Counted from the stretch's first letter, positions 8,810 through 18,025 are shown. The stretch: DNA of 64,000 nt from Microbacterium festucae (GCF_025421715.1 NZ_JAOEFC010000002.1:682001-746000); one strand, 5' to 3'. The notes: a model not told the origin generated them from the sequence alone. Numbers and translations are program-made.

Positions 8810-9453
8810 CGCAGGCCCGCCACGAGGTTGACGACGGCGGCGAGGATCACGGCGCCGAACAGGTAGCCCAGCAGCGTCTGGGCGACCACGACGCGGCGGA
8901 TGGCGCCCGAGCGCACGTTGGTGTCGGACACCTGGTAGGCCAGCCCCAGCCCGATCGCGAAGTAGGCGAAATCGGAGTACATCGGAGGCTCCTCCTGGTT
9001 GAAGTCGATGCCGCCGGCGGCGGGGCCGTCGCCGTAGTACATGCGGGCGTAGTGCAGCAGGTAGTCGACCTGGATGAGCGCCCACGAGGCGACCACGGCG
9101 ACCACCGCGACGCCCGCCAGCTCGAACGCGCGCGCCGGCGCGGCATCCCGCGACAGCACCAGCATGACGATGACGGCGGCCAGGCTCGCACTGCTGCCGG
9201 CCAGCGCGATCAGCCGGGCGACCGGGCGTGCGACGTCTTCGCGGGCGGCGTGCGCGCGGGTGCGCCCGGCATCCATCGGCCACACCACCAGCAGCACCCA
9301 CGCGACGTTGACCGCGGCAAGCACCGCCCAGCCGGCCAGCACCGCCGGGGCCGCCCCGAGCAGCGGGGTGAGCACCACCGCGGCGACCACTCCGGCCGCG
9401 AGGGCGCACAGTCCGCGCAGGGCGACGCCGGAACCACGCAGAGTCACGGTCAT
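8806..9453 (-). CDS. DUF1345-like integral membrane protein
   Basis: About 215 residues with roughly five hydrophobic helices. The loop PVARLIALAGSSASLAAV and the segment YYGDGPAAGGIDFNQEEPPMYSDFAYFAIGLGLAYQVSD match the conserved core of the DUF1345 family (function unknown). The ATG at 9453 is preferred to an in-frame TTG at 9459. First gene of a two-gene unit with the ABC exporter. Confidence 0.8.
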   Translation of the reverse strand: MTVTLRGSGVALRGLCALAAGVVAAVVLTPLLGAAPAVLAGWAVLAAVNVAWVLLVVWPMDAGRTRAHAAREDVARPVARLIALAGSSASLAAVIVMLVLSRDAAPARAFELAGVAVVAVVASWALIQVDYLLHYARMYYGDGPAAGGIDFNQEEPPMYSDFAYFAIGLGLAYQVSDTNVRSGAIRRVVVAQTLLGYLFGAVILAAVVNLVAGLR

Positions 9454-9564
9454 CCGCAAATCGTGTCACGGATCGGGAATGCCGGGGTCGGGCGCACCGT
9501 TGCAGTCAGCGTTCGTCCCGGATCTCGGGTACGACTTCCCGCGCCTTCACGAGGAGTCCCCGGC

Positions 9565-11070
9565 TTGTCCACGACCACTACCGGCACCATCCGCACGCCC
9601 GCACCGACGGCCACCGTCGGCGCGAAGGAGAACCGCGTCATCTGGCTGCTGCTGGCGGCCGCCTTCGTCGCGATCCTCAACGAGACCACGATGGGCGTCG
9701 CGATCCCGCACCTCATCGGCGACCTCGGCATCACCGCCGTCGCCGCGCAGTGGCTCACCACCGCGTTCATGCTCACGATGGCCGTCGTCATCCCGACCAC
9801 CGGCTTCCTGCTGCGCCGCTACACGACCCGGCAGATGTTCGCCACGGCCATGGGGCTGTTCTCGGTGGGCACGCTGATCGCGCTGGTCGCCCCCGGGTTC
9901 GAGGTGCTGCTCGTCGGCCGCGTCGTGCAGGCCTCCGGCACGGCGATCATGATGCCACTGCTGATGACGACGCTCATGACCGTCGTCCCGCCGCACCTGC
10001 GCGGGCGCATGATGGGCCGCGTCAGCGTGGTCATCTCCCTCGCCCCGGCCATCGGCCCCACCATGGCGGGGATCGTGCTCGACACCCTCAGCTGGCGGTG
10101 GATCTTCGCGATCGTGCTGCCCATCGCCGTCATCGCCCTCGCGGTGGGTGTGCGCTGGATCCAGAACCTCGGCGAGCAGACGCGCGCACCGCTGGACGTC
10201 ATCTCGGTCATCCTCTCCGCGCTCGGCTTCGGCGGGCTCGTGTTCGGCCTCAGCCAGATCGGCGGAGGCGGCCACGGCGATGCCACGGCGGCCGCCGCCG
10301 CGGCATCCGACATGGCCACCGTCACCCTCGTCGTCTCGCTCGCGGTCGGCGTGGTGGGCCTCGGCCTGTTCGTGTGGCGCCAGATCGTGCTGCAGAAGGT
10401 CGACGACGCCCTGCTCGACCTGCGCATCTTCCGCTCGGGCAACTTCTCGCTGTCGGTGGCGCACTTCGCGGTCATGTCGCTCGCGTTCTTCGGCACGATC
10501 ACCGCACTCCCCCTCTACATGCAGGGCACGCTCGGCATGTCGGCCACCGAGTCGGGCCTGGTCGTGCTGCCCGGGGCCCTGGCCATGGGCTTCCTCGGAC
10601 CGGTGATCGGCCGCATCTACGACCGCTGGGGCACCCGCGTGCTGCTGCTGCCGGGCACGATCGTCGTGCTGGTGATCCTCTGGTGGTTCACCACCCTCAC
10701 CGAGTCGACCCCGGTGTGGGCGCTGGTGGTCACCCAGACGCTGCTGTCGATCGGCCTGGCGATGTCGTTCACCCCGCTGTTCACGGCCTCGCTCGGCTCG
10801 CTCGAGCCGCGCTTCTACTCCTACGGCAGCGCGACGGTGTCCACCGTGCAGCAGGTGGCCGGTGCCGCCGGCATCGCCCTGCTCATCACGATCATGTCGT
10901 CGGTCAGCGCCTCCGCCGCAGCATCCGGAGCCTCCGAGGCCGCCGCCGGCGCCGCCGGCGCCCGCGCCGCGTTCCTGCTCGCCGCGATCATCGGCACCCC
11001 GCTGCTGATCAGCGCGTTCTTCATCCGCAAGCCCGCCGACGCCCCCGAGGGCGTCCCCGCCGGACACTGA
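9565..11070 (+). CDS. MFS multidrug transporter, DHA2 (EmrB/QacA) family
   Basis: A 501-residue permease with about 14 hydrophobic helices. Motif A-like GFLLRRYTTRQMF follows the second helix and motif C is GRVSVVISLAPAIGPTMAG. The start is a TTG at 9565, chosen because GAGGAG at 9551-9556 sits 8 nt upstream; ATG starts in this frame are too far in. Likely a proton-driven drug exporter of the inner membrane. Divergent from the DUF1345 gene; convergent with the phosphonate module, from which a large hairpin repeat separates it. Confidence 0.9.
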   Translation: MSTTTTGTIRTPAPTATVGAKENRVIWLLLAAAFVAILNETTMGVAIPHLIGDLGITAVAAQWLTTAFMLTMAVVIPTTGFLLRRYTTRQMFATAMGLFSVGTLIALVAPGFEVLLVGRVVQASGTAIMMPLLMTTLMTVVPPHLRGRMMGRVSVVISLAPAIGPTMAGIVLDTLSWRWIFAIVLPIAVIALAVGVRWIQNLGEQTRAPLDVISVILSALGFGGLVFGLSQIGGGGHGDATAAAAAASDMATVTLVVSLAVGVVGLGLFVWRQIVLQKVDDALLDLRIFRSGNFSLSVAHFAVMSLAFFGTITALPLYMQGTLGMSATESGLVVLPGALAMGFLGPVIGRIYDRWGTRVLLLPGTIVVLVILWWFTTLTESTPVWALVVTQTLLSIGLAMSFTPLFTASLGSLEPRFYSYGSATVSTVQQVAGAAGIALLITIMSSVSASAAASGASEAAAGAAGARAAFLLAAIIGTPLLISAFFIRKPADAPEGVPAGH

Positions 11071-11079
11071 CCCCACCGC

Positions 11080-11206
11080 CCCCGCACAACCGCGGGAGCG
11101 AGAACACGACACGCCGAGCCCCGGCATCCGGGCTCGGCGTGTCGCGTGTGCGGTCATGCTGTTGTGCGGGCCACGACGGGCGGATGCCGTGGGCCGCGGT
11201 GCGGGC
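11080..11206. repeat. ~120-bp cruciform repeat, copy 1 (left flank of the phosphonate module)
   Basis: Outer arms CCGCACAAC (11082-11090) and GTTGTGCGG (11161-11169) enclose a perfect 15-bp hairpin (CGACACGCCGAGCCC, loop CGGCATCC). The first 90 bp match 18026-18115 with two mismatches and no gap; similarity continues about 30 bp further with a few indels. It sits between the convergent transporter (+) and hydrolase (-) genes, so it may also terminate both transcripts, though no T-run follows. Confidence 0.9.
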
Positions 11207-11208
11207 CG

Positions 11209-11883
11209 TTAGGCCAGGCCGGCGATCAGGGTCGGCAGGTCGGCGACCGAGTCGGCGATGGCGTCGTGGTCGGCCCCTTCCAGCGCGGCGCGCGGGGTGA
11301 GGCCGGTGAGCACGCCCACCGCGTAGGCGCCGGCGTTGCGGGCGGCCTGCAGGTCGACGACCGTGTCACCGGCCGCCAGCACCGTGCGCACATCGTGCAC
11401 CCCCGTCGCCGCCATCGCCCGGTGGATCATGTACGGTGCCGGACGCCCGGCGGGCACATCGGAGGTCGTGACGACGGCATCCAGGTGCTGCGGCACCGTC
11501 CAGCCGACCGAGGCCAGCAGCGGCTCGACGACGTCATCCGAGAAGCCCGTCGTCAAGGCCACCTTCACGCCGTCGCCGCGCAGCCGTGCGATCGCCTCGG
11601 CGACGCCCGGGATGATCTGCGGCGGATGCGTGGCGTACGACTCGGCCAGCACGACGCGGAAGCGCTCGAACGCGGCCGCCACGGTGGCCTCATCGGGCTC
11701 GAGACCGCCCAGCCGCATGAGGGCGCTGATGGCGGTGACCTTGTCGGTGCCCATCCAGGTCTGCAGGTCTTCGGCGGCGACGCTCGCGCCGGTCTCCTCC
11801 ACCGCGGTGCGCAGCGCGTCGTAGACCGCGCCGTGGTCGTCGATGGTCGTCCCGGCGATGTCGAGGGCGATGAGGTGGAACAT
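11209..11883 (-). CDS. Phosphonatase-like HAD hydrolase (phosphonoacetaldehyde hydrolase type)
   Basis: A 224-residue HAD enzyme expected to break the C-P bond of a phosphono-aldehyde. The nucleophile motif ALDIAGTT has the D-x-A spacing of phosphonatases rather than the usual DxD. MGTDK puts a lysine (about K48) where PhnX has its Schiff-base lysine (MGLLK). LTTGFSDD and AAGDTVVDLQAARNAG are the later HAD motifs. This fits the 'phosphonatase-like hydrolase' subfamily often encoded beside a DAO-type oxidase. A GTG at 11916 overlapping the upstream stop would add 11 residues; the ATG at 11883 fits family length better. Last gene of the module. Confidence 0.85.
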   Translation of the reverse strand: MFHLIALDIAGTTIDDHGAVYDALRTAVEETGASVAAEDLQTWMGTDKVTAISALMRLGGLEPDEATVAAAFERFRVVLAESYATHPPQIIPGVAEAIARLRGDGVKVALTTGFSDDVVEPLLASVGWTVPQHLDAVVTTSDVPAGRPAPYMIHRAMAATGVHDVRTVLAAGDTVVDLQAARNAGAYAVGVLTGLTPRAALEGADHDAIADSVADLPTLIAGLA

Positions 11884-11912
11884 GAGAGGACGATTCTTCG
11901 TGGTGGAGACGA

Positions 11913-12998
11913 TCACAGGGTGCCGGTGGCGGTGTTCCAGGACTGGACGTACTCGTCGAGGTTCTCGGAGATGTCCATCCAGTCCGGGTAGAGCACCGTC
12001 ACGCCCGACATGATCTCCGCGAGTGCATCAGCGGCCTCGCCGGTGGGGGTGATGTCGTCCCGGGCCGGGAACCCGCCGCCGGCGGTCGTGGCGAGCTCCT
12101 GCGCCTCGGGCGTGTACAGGTAGTCGAGCAGCTTCTTGGCGGCGTCCTCGTGCGGAGCGCCGGCCACCAGGCCCGCGTAGTACGGAACCGACAGCGTCGT
12201 GGGGGTGCCGTCGGTGCCCTCGAGGAAGAAGATGCCGAGGTTCGGCATCGCCCGCGACTGCGCGTAGTTCATCTGCACGTCGCCGTTGGCGATGAGCAGC
12301 TCGCCCTTGTCGACCTTCGCCGCCAGCTGACCGGTCGAATCCGACGGACCGACGTTGTTCACCTGCAGCTTCTCGAAGTACTCGGTGCTCTCCTGGTCAC
12401 CGAGCACCTCACGCGCCAGCATCAGCATCGCGGTGCCGTCACCGGCGATACCCGGGGTCGAGTACTGCAGCAGGCCCTGGTAGGCGGGGTCGAGCAGGTC
12501 GTCCCAGGTGCGGGGAGCCTCGTCGAGCTCGGCGGTGTTGCGGATGAAGCCGATGTAGTTCGACAGCAGCGCGGTGTAGGCGCCGTCGGCATCCTTCGCG
12601 TCGGCCGGCACGGTCTGGCTCCCCTCGGGCACGTAGTCCACGAGCAGGCCGTCTTCGTCGGCGCTCTGGATGAACGGCGGCAGGGTGACGAGGATGTCGG
12701 CCTGGGTGTTCGACTTCTCTTGGGCCACGCGCTGCAGCACCTCGCCGGATCCGCCCTCCACGACCTGCACCTCGATGCCCGTCTCGGCGGTGAAGGCGGC
12801 GAAGACCTGCTGGTAGTACGACTCGTCACCGTCGTTGAGGCCGTCGGCGGTGTAGACGGTGACGGTCGACGAGGAGGCGCCGGAGGGTTCGGTCGCGTCG
12901 CTGGCGGTGGGGGCGCACCCGGCGGTGACCAGGGCGGCGACGGCGAGGACGCCGAGGGTTCCGGCGGTGCGGAGGGAGGGAGCGTGGGTCATGATCAT
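11913..12998 (-). CDS. Aminophosphonate ABC transporter substrate-binding lipoprotein (PhnS-like)
   Basis: 361 residues with an N-terminal hydrophobic stretch ending AALVTAGC (lipid-modified Cys near 28), so it is anchored outside the membrane. TVTVYTADGLNDGDESYYQ and GSGEVLQRVAQEKSNTQADI resemble 2-aminoethylphosphonate-binding PhnS within the Fe3+/thiamine/spermidine-type binding-protein superfamily. It follows the second permease after 78 bp. Nearby oxidase and phosphonatase genes support an aminophosphonate ligand; other anions remain possible. Confidence 0.85.
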   Translation of the reverse strand: MIMTHAPSLRTAGTLGVLAVAALVTAGCAPTASDATEPSGASSSTVTVYTADGLNDGDESYYQQVFAAFTAETGIEVQVVEGGSGEVLQRVAQEKSNTQADILVTLPPFIQSADEDGLLVDYVPEGSQTVPADAKDADGAYTALLSNYIGFIRNTAELDEAPRTWDDLLDPAYQGLLQYSTPGIAGDGTAMLMLAREVLGDQESTEYFEKLQVNNVGPSDSTGQLAAKVDKGELLIANGDVQMNYAQSRAMPNLGIFFLEGTDGTPTTLSVPYYAGLVAGAPHEDAAKKLLDYLYTPEAQELATTAGGGFPARDDITPTGEAADALAEIMSGVTVLYPDWMDISENLDEYVQSWNTATGTL

Positions 12999-13076
12999 CC
13001 GTTTCTGTGGATCGTTGTGAGATGGCGAGCAGGTGGTGCGGATGGTGCGGGCGGAGCGGAGGGAGAAGGTGCGGGG

Positions 13077-13877
13077 TCAGCGGTGCCGGCGCGTCAGCGT
13101 GGCGCGCTGCAGCACGAGGAGGCAGACGAGGGTGATGAGCATCAGCACGACGGCGAGGGCCGCGCCCTCGTAGAGGCGGATGCCGCGGCTGGTGAACGAG
13201 AAGATCTGCAGCGGCATGGTGCGCCAGGTGGGCGGGGCGACCATCATCGTCGCGGTGAGCTCCCCCATCGACATGGCGATGCACAGCGCCGCAGCCCCCG
13301 CCAGTGCGGGACGGAGGGCGGGGAGGGTCACGGTGCGCAGCACCCGCAGTCGCCCGGCGCCCAGGGCGGCCGCCGCCTCTTCGAACGACGGCTCGAGGCG
13401 GGTCACCGCGGCCGAGATCGGCTGGTAGGCCAGCGCGAGCACGAGCACCGTGTGTGCGATGAGCACGATCACCACGGTGCCGTTGACGGTGAACGGCGGC
13501 GCCGAGAACGCCATGAGCACGGCCAGACCGACCGCCACCGAGGGCACCGCGACCGGCAGCAGGAACAGGGTGTCCACGACCCGACGCATCCGCGGTGCCG
13601 AGCGCGTCGACAGCGCCGCGACGGTCGCGACGACCAGCGCGATCAGCGTCGAGACGCCGGCGGAGATGACGGAGGCGATGATCGCGCCGACCGTCGCGGA
13701 CTCGGTGAACACGGCCTGGAAGTTGCCGAGCGTGATGCCGCTGGGCACGACGCCCGACCAGGAGGTGCTGAACGCGCCCATCACGAGGATCGCGAACGGC
13801 AGGGCGAACACCATCACGGCGATGACGGCGAGGATCGAGTGGACGACGAGTCGTCCCATCCGCGACCTAACGAGCAT
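13077..13877 (-). CDS. ABC transporter permease 2, aminophosphonate module
   Basis: 266 residues, six predicted helices, with the EAA-type loop FEEAAAALGAGRLRVLRTVTLP that contacts the ATPase. The ATG at 13877 is chosen because GGAGGT lies 7 nt upstream. It overlaps the end of the first permease gene by 11 nt. It forms the membrane channel with the other permease. Confidence 0.88.
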   Translation of the reverse strand: MLVRSRMGRLVVHSILAVIAVMVFALPFAILVMGAFSTSWSGVVPSGITLGNFQAVFTESATVGAIIASVISAGVSTLIALVVATVAALSTRSAPRMRRVVDTLFLLPVAVPSVAVGLAVLMAFSAPPFTVNGTVVIVLIAHTVLVLALAYQPISAAVTRLEPSFEEAAAALGAGRLRVLRTVTLPALRPALAGAAALCIAMSMGELTATMMVAPPTWRTMPLQIFSFTSRGIRLYEGAALAVVLMLITLVCLLVLQRATLTRRHR

Positions 13878-14760
13878 GGCGGGCACCTCCGATGGCGCGG
13901 GCGGCGACGCCGCGGTAGACGACGTACAGGGCGAGGGAGAGCACGATGTTCACGAGTGCGGCGATGGCGGCCACGTCGTAGTTGCCGCGGGCGATCGCCT
14001 GCCCGTAGACGAGGGTGGGGAGGGTCGTCACGCCCTTGGCGCCGGTGAACATCACGATGCCGAACTCGTTCATGGTGCGCATGAGGACGAGCGATCCCCC
14101 GGCCAGCAGTGCGGGGAGAACCTCCGGCAGGATGATGGTGCCGACGATGCGCCAGCCGCCCGCCCCGAGCGACTCGGCGACCTCCACGTGGGCGCGGTCC
14201 ATCACCTGCAGCGCGGCGAGCACGGGCCGCACGACGAACGGGGTGAAGTAGGTGACTTCGGCGAGGATGACGCCCCACTGGGTCTCCAGCAGCCGCACCG
14301 GCCCGAGCGCCCCGCCGGAGACGGCATCCAGCGCGCCGTTGACGATGCCGACGTTGCCCCAGATGAACACGAGCGCCAGGGTGATGAGGAACGACGGGAA
14401 CGACAGGTAGACGTCGAGGGCGCTGGTGAGCAGCGCGGAGCCTCGGAACGGCACGTAGCTGATGACGATCGCGACGAACGTTCCCAGCACGAGGGCGATC
14501 GCGGTGGAGATCGCCGCGATGCGCAGTGTCGTCCAGATCGTGTCGGTGAACACCGGGTTGGCGAACAGCACGCCCCACATGTCCACCGAGAAGCCGCCGT
14601 CCTCACCCTCGAACGCGTGCACGACGACCAGCAGCAGCGGGTAGACCACGAGCACGACCAGCAGGGTGATGGGGATCATCGCGACCACGGCCGCCAAGGG
14701 GCGACGCGGCGCCCGACGGCGGGCCGGCGGCGTCTGGGTCGCCTCCTCGAGCAGCGTCAC
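13867..14760 (-). CDS. ABC transporter permease 1, aminophosphonate module
   Basis: 297 residues, about six helices. The EAA loop is VEVAESLGAGGWRIVGTIILP. The GTG start at 14760 overlaps the ATPase stop (GTGA). Paired with the 266-residue permease as in PhnU/PhnV-type systems. Confidence 0.88.
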   Translation of the reverse strand: MTLLEEATQTPPARRRAPRRPLAAVVAMIPITLLVVLVVYPLLLVVVHAFEGEDGGFSVDMWGVLFANPVFTDTIWTTLRIAAISTAIALVLGTFVAIVISYVPFRGSALLTSALDVYLSFPSFLITLALVFIWGNVGIVNGALDAVSGGALGPVRLLETQWGVILAEVTYFTPFVVRPVLAALQVMDRAHVEVAESLGAGGWRIVGTIILPEVLPALLAGGSLVLMRTMNEFGIVMFTGAKGVTTLPTLVYGQAIARGNYDVAAIAALVNIVLSLALYVVYRGVAARAIGGARHAR

Positions 14761-15923
14761 GCGCGGGCCCCCGACACTTCCAGGGCGGCCGTCACCGGCT
14801 CGGCGGCGATCGCGGCCAGCTTCGCCTGCAGCGGTTCGGGCTCCTCGTAGCGCAGCAGGATCGCGTCGGCGGCGTCGAAGCCGACCCGCACCGACGATCC
14901 GAGGGCGGGAAGCTCGCGCAGCTCCAGAGACTCCACCGCGAACGGCACGCCGTTGACCGTGCCGGCGACCAGGTGGGTGGCGCCGCGCCACTGGATGTCG
15001 CCCACGACCATCGAGATGACGTTGTCGGCGCTCTCGCCCGGCTCGAGCAGTCGCACCCGGTGGGGGCGCACCGAGAAGTGCACGCGGAGCCCGGCGGGTT
15101 GCACGGTGGGGGCCACGGTGAGCACGCTGCCGGCGCCGCCCAGCAGCCGCACGCTCGTGCGCGACACGATCTCGGCGGCGAGCACGTTCGACGAGCCGAG
15201 GAAGCGCGCGGTGAACTCGAACTCGGGGTCGCGGTAGAGCTTCGCGGCGGAGCCGAACTCGACCAGGCGGGAGTTGGCCATCACGGCGATGCGGTCGGCG
15301 AGGGTGAGTGCCTCGTTCTGGCCGTGGGTGACGTAGAGCATCGACATGTCGGGCAGCTCACGGTGCAGTCGCGCCAGCTCGGCCATCATGTCCTGTCGCA
15401 GCTGCTGGTCGAGGGCGGAGAGCGGCTCGTCGAGCAGCAGCACCTCGGGCGACGGCGCGAGGGCCCGCGCGATCGCGACCCGCTGCTGCTGACCGCCCGA
15501 GAGCGAGCGCGGCATGCGGTCGGCGAACGCGCCCATCCCCACCATCTCGAGCGCCTCGTGCACGCGGCTGCGCAGCTGCGCCCGCGGGGTGCGCTGGATG
15601 CGCAGGCCGTAGGCCACGTTGTCGGCGACCGACATGTGCGGGAACAGCGCATAGCTCTGCACCACCATGCCCAGCCCTCGCCGTCGCGGCGGCAGGTGGG
15701 TCACGTCGCGGCCGCCGAGGAGGATCTGCCCCGACGCCACCGGAGCGAAACCGGCGACCGCGCGCAACGCCGTGGTCTTGCCCGCCCCGGAGGGGCCGAG
15801 CAGTGCGACGACCTCGCCGCGTTCGACGGTGAGCGAGAGGTCGTCGAGGATGACGGCGTCGCCGTTGCCGGTGATGGAGACGCCCCGGAACTCGATGCCG
15901 GGGGCGGATGCGGTTGCTCTCAT
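14757..15923 (-). CDS. ABC transporter ATPase, aminophosphonate module (PhnT-like)
   Basis: 388 residues. Walker A GPSGAGKT, Q-loop VVQSYALFPHMSV, signature LSGGQQQRVA, Walker B VLLLDEPLSALD and switch YVTHGQNEA. After residue ~240 comes a TOBE-type regulatory domain with VRPHRVRLLEPGE, as in importers of the PotA/FbpC/PhnT group. GGAAGAG lies just before the ATG at 15923. Drives import together with the two permeases and lipoprotein. Confidence 0.9.
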   Translation of the reverse strand: MRATASAPGIEFRGVSITGNGDAVILDDLSLTVERGEVVALLGPSGAGKTTALRAVAGFAPVASGQILLGGRDVTHLPPRRRGLGMVVQSYALFPHMSVADNVAYGLRIQRTPRAQLRSRVHEALEMVGMGAFADRMPRSLSGGQQQRVAIARALAPSPEVLLLDEPLSALDQQLRQDMMAELARLHRELPDMSMLYVTHGQNEALTLADRIAVMANSRLVEFGSAAKLYRDPEFEFTARFLGSSNVLAAEIVSRTSVRLLGGAGSVLTVAPTVQPAGLRVHFSVRPHRVRLLEPGESADNVISMVVGDIQWRGATHLVAGTVNGVPFAVESLELRELPALGSSVRVGFDAADAILLRYEEPEPLQAKLAAIAAEPVTAALEVSGARA

Positions 15924-15972
15924 GGTCTCTTCCTGCGGTCTTCCTGCGGTCGGGCGGTGGCGGGTCGGTGCG

Positions 15973-17112
15973 TCAGAGTGCGGGAACGCCCGCGAGCACC
16001 TGCGGGGCGATGCCGAGGGCGGTGGTCATGCCGATTCCCGTGGTCACCACGACCACCGTCACTCCCGGCATCGGGTCGTGGATGAGGAACTCGCGGCCGG
16101 GGGCGGTGGCGTAGACGCCCTGCCAACGTTCGACGACCTCGATCTGCGCGGCGCCGAACAGGCGGCGGGTCTGATCGATGACGAGGTCGAAGCCCGCTTC
16201 GCTCTGGAAGGGGATGTCGGCGATCCCCCGTTCGTGGGTGTCGCCGATCAGCAGGCTGCCGTCGCGCTGCGGGGTGAACATGAGGTTGAGGTCGTACTCG
16301 ATGCCCTGCGGCAGCTCGCGGGCGAGCTGTGCGCGCAGCTCGTCCGCTGCGGGCATGGTGGCGAAGCCCGAGTAGCGCAGCAGCGACCACCCGGTGAACA
16401 GCGGCCGGGTCAGCGGGAAGGCGAGCCCCACGCGGGCGCGCAGCATGTGCAGTCGGCAGCGGGCGGTGCCGGTGGCGGTCGCAAGCTCCGGGAACAGCTC
16501 GTCGACGTCGTGGTTGACCGCGACGATCACGCGCTCGGCGCGGATCACGCCGCGGGAGGTGCCCACCCGGCCCGTCTCGATCAGGTGGGCGCTCGTACGC
16601 CAGTGCAGCTGCACGCCGCGGGCCTCGAGCCACGCCGCGATGGCACCCACCGCCTCGCGGGGGTCGACCTGCAGGTCGGCGGGGAGCACCGCGCCGGCCA
16701 CGGCGCCGGTGACGGGAACTTCGGCGGCGGCGGTGGCGGCATCCCACAGGCGGATGCCGTCGTAGGCGGCGGCGTACTGCTCGAGGAGCGCCGCCTCGGG
16801 GGCGCTGCGGGCCACGACGGCTGTGCCCGACTCGCGCGCCCAGAAGCCGGCCGCCTCGCTCAGCTCGAGCCACCGCCGCCGGGCCTCTGCGGCGAACTCC
16901 GCGGCCTCGCCGCTCTGCGGAGTGACGCAAGCGTGCCCGAAGTTGCGCACCGAGGCGCCTGCGGCCGCCGAGCGCCGGTCGACGACGGCCACGCGCAGAC
17001 CCTGTCGCCAGCCCTCGTAGGCATGTGCCAGTCCGACGATGCCGGCGCCGATCACGACGAGGTCGACGTCGGCCAGCAAGGGGCCGGATGCGAAGTCTGC
17101 AGTGCTGCTCAT
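15973..17112 (-). CDS. DAO-family FAD oxidoreductase linked to aminophosphonate degradation
   Basis: 379 residues. The Rossmann motif VVIGAGIVGLAHAYEGWRQG binds FAD; RNFGHACVTPQSGE and the C-terminal GIGMTTALGIAPQ fit the D-amino-acid-oxidase fold. It matches in layout a proposed clade of oxidases found beside phosphonatase-like hydrolases, inferred to deaminate 2-aminoethylphosphonate relatives (hydroxylated or N-alkylated) to aldehydes. No PhnW transaminase is present, so this enzyme would supply the substrate of the hydrolase. The ATG at 17112 (MSSTADFASG) is preferred to longer frames. First gene of the module. Confidence 0.82.
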   Translation of the reverse strand: MSSTADFASGPLLADVDLVVIGAGIVGLAHAYEGWRQGLRVAVVDRRSAAAGASVRNFGHACVTPQSGEAAEFAAEARRRWLELSEAAGFWARESGTAVVARSAPEAALLEQYAAAYDGIRLWDAATAAAEVPVTGAVAGAVLPADLQVDPREAVGAIAAWLEARGVQLHWRTSAHLIETGRVGTSRGVIRAERVIVAVNHDVDELFPELATATGTARCRLHMLRARVGLAFPLTRPLFTGWSLLRYSGFATMPAADELRAQLARELPQGIEYDLNLMFTPQRDGSLLIGDTHERGIADIPFQSEAGFDLVIDQTRRLFGAAQIEVVERWQGVYATAPGREFLIHDPMPGVTVVVVTTGIGMTTALGIAPQVLAGVPAL

Positions 17113-17138
17113 GTGCCCAGGTTCACACAGTCGGTCGT

Positions 17139-17207
17139 TACCTAGGTACCCACCTGCCACCTCTTAACGGAGCTGAAACATGTTGTATATCTACGTGTCG
17201 CTACATG
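17139..17207. promoter_or_regulatory. Divergent control region of the aminophosphonate module
   Basis: An AT-rich island between the oxidase (-) and the GntR regulator (+). It holds a 10-bp palindrome TACCTAGGTA (17139-17148), TGTATATCTAC at about 17184-17194 (similar to HutC-family operators), and direct repeats CTACGTG / CTACATG 10 bp apart (17191-17197, 17201-17207). Candidate operator for the neighbouring regulator; not proven. Confidence 0.45.
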
Positions 17208-17258
17208 AACGGGAGGTTTCTTCTGGCTCCGCAGAACAATGCGGCGATCGGCGCCCGC

Positions 17259-17264
17259 TAGTAT
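17259..17264 (+). promoter_or_regulatory. -10 box of the GntR regulator gene
   Basis: TAGTAT ends 6 nt before the GTG at 17271: a leaderless arrangement. Confidence 0.6.
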
Positions 17265-17270
17265 TCCCAG

Positions 17271-18023
17271 GTGGCCGACATCCTGTACCGGCAGATAGCC
17301 GACGACCTGCGATCGCAGATCATCTCCGGCCGTCTCGCACCGGGCGACGACCTTCCGTCCGAAAGCGAGCTGGGCCAGCGCTGGAGCACCTCGCGCGGTC
17401 CCATCCGCAACGCGCTGGCGCTGCTGCGCGCCGAAGGCCTGGTCGAGACGCGCAAGGGCCGCCCGGGTCGCGTGCGCTCCCAGCAGGCCGGCCAGGCCGT
17501 GGACATGTACGTGCCCTTCACCACGTGGGCACGCGGGTTCGGCCGCACCCCGGGTGCCCACACCGAGCATCTCGCCCTGCGCCGCGCCGACCAGCGCCAG
17601 TCGCAGGCCCTCGGCGTCGAGGTCGACGCGATCGTCGTCGAGCTCGTGCGCCTGCGCCTGCTCGACGGCATCCCGGCGATGCTCGAGCGCACCACTTTCG
17701 TCGAGCACGTGGGCCGGCTGCTGTTCGCCGCCGATCTCGAATCGGGCTCGATCACCGAGTACCTCGCCGAGCGCGGGCACCGCTTCGCACGGGTCACGCA
17801 CGAGATCGACGCCGTCGCCGCCGACGAACTCGACGCGCGGCTGCTGCGCGTGCCCCAGGACTCCCCCGTGCTCCGGCTGCAGCGCACCTCCTACGACGCG
17901 CAGGGCGCCCCGTTCGAGTTCTCCGACGATCGGTATCGCTCCGACGTGGTGCGCTTCACCGTCGAGGCGGGCGGGCGTCAATCCGATGGCTCGCACCTCA
18001 TGCAGCCCGCCGTGCGCGACTAG
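17271..18023 (+). CDS. GntR/HutC-family transcriptional regulator
   Basis: 250 residues. The N-terminal winged helix reads DILYRQIADDLRSQIISGRLAPGDDLPSESELGQRW, then RGPIRNALALLRAEGLVETRKG. A UTRA ligand domain follows (about 95-240, ending FEFSDDRYRSDVVRFTVE). Divergent from the oxidase and the rest of the module, so it probably senses the phosphonate or a breakdown product and controls import and degradation. The GTG start is fixed by the -10 box 6 nt upstream. A cruciform repeat follows directly. Confidence 0.88.
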   Translation: MADILYRQIADDLRSQIISGRLAPGDDLPSESELGQRWSTSRGPIRNALALLRAEGLVETRKGRPGRVRSQQAGQAVDMYVPFTTWARGFGRTPGAHTEHLALRRADQRQSQALGVEVDAIVVELVRLRLLDGIPAMLERTTFVEHVGRLLFAADLESGSITEYLAERGHRFARVTHEIDAVAADELDARLLRVPQDSPVLRLQRTSYDAQGAPFEFSDDRYRSDVVRFTVEAGGRQSDGSHLMQPAVRD

Positions 18024-18025
18024 CG

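Noticed and set aside
11884-11916. GTG start at 11916 for the phosphonatase-like gene
   Set aside because: It gives an 11-residue extension unlike the family, though the GTGA overlap keeps it possible.
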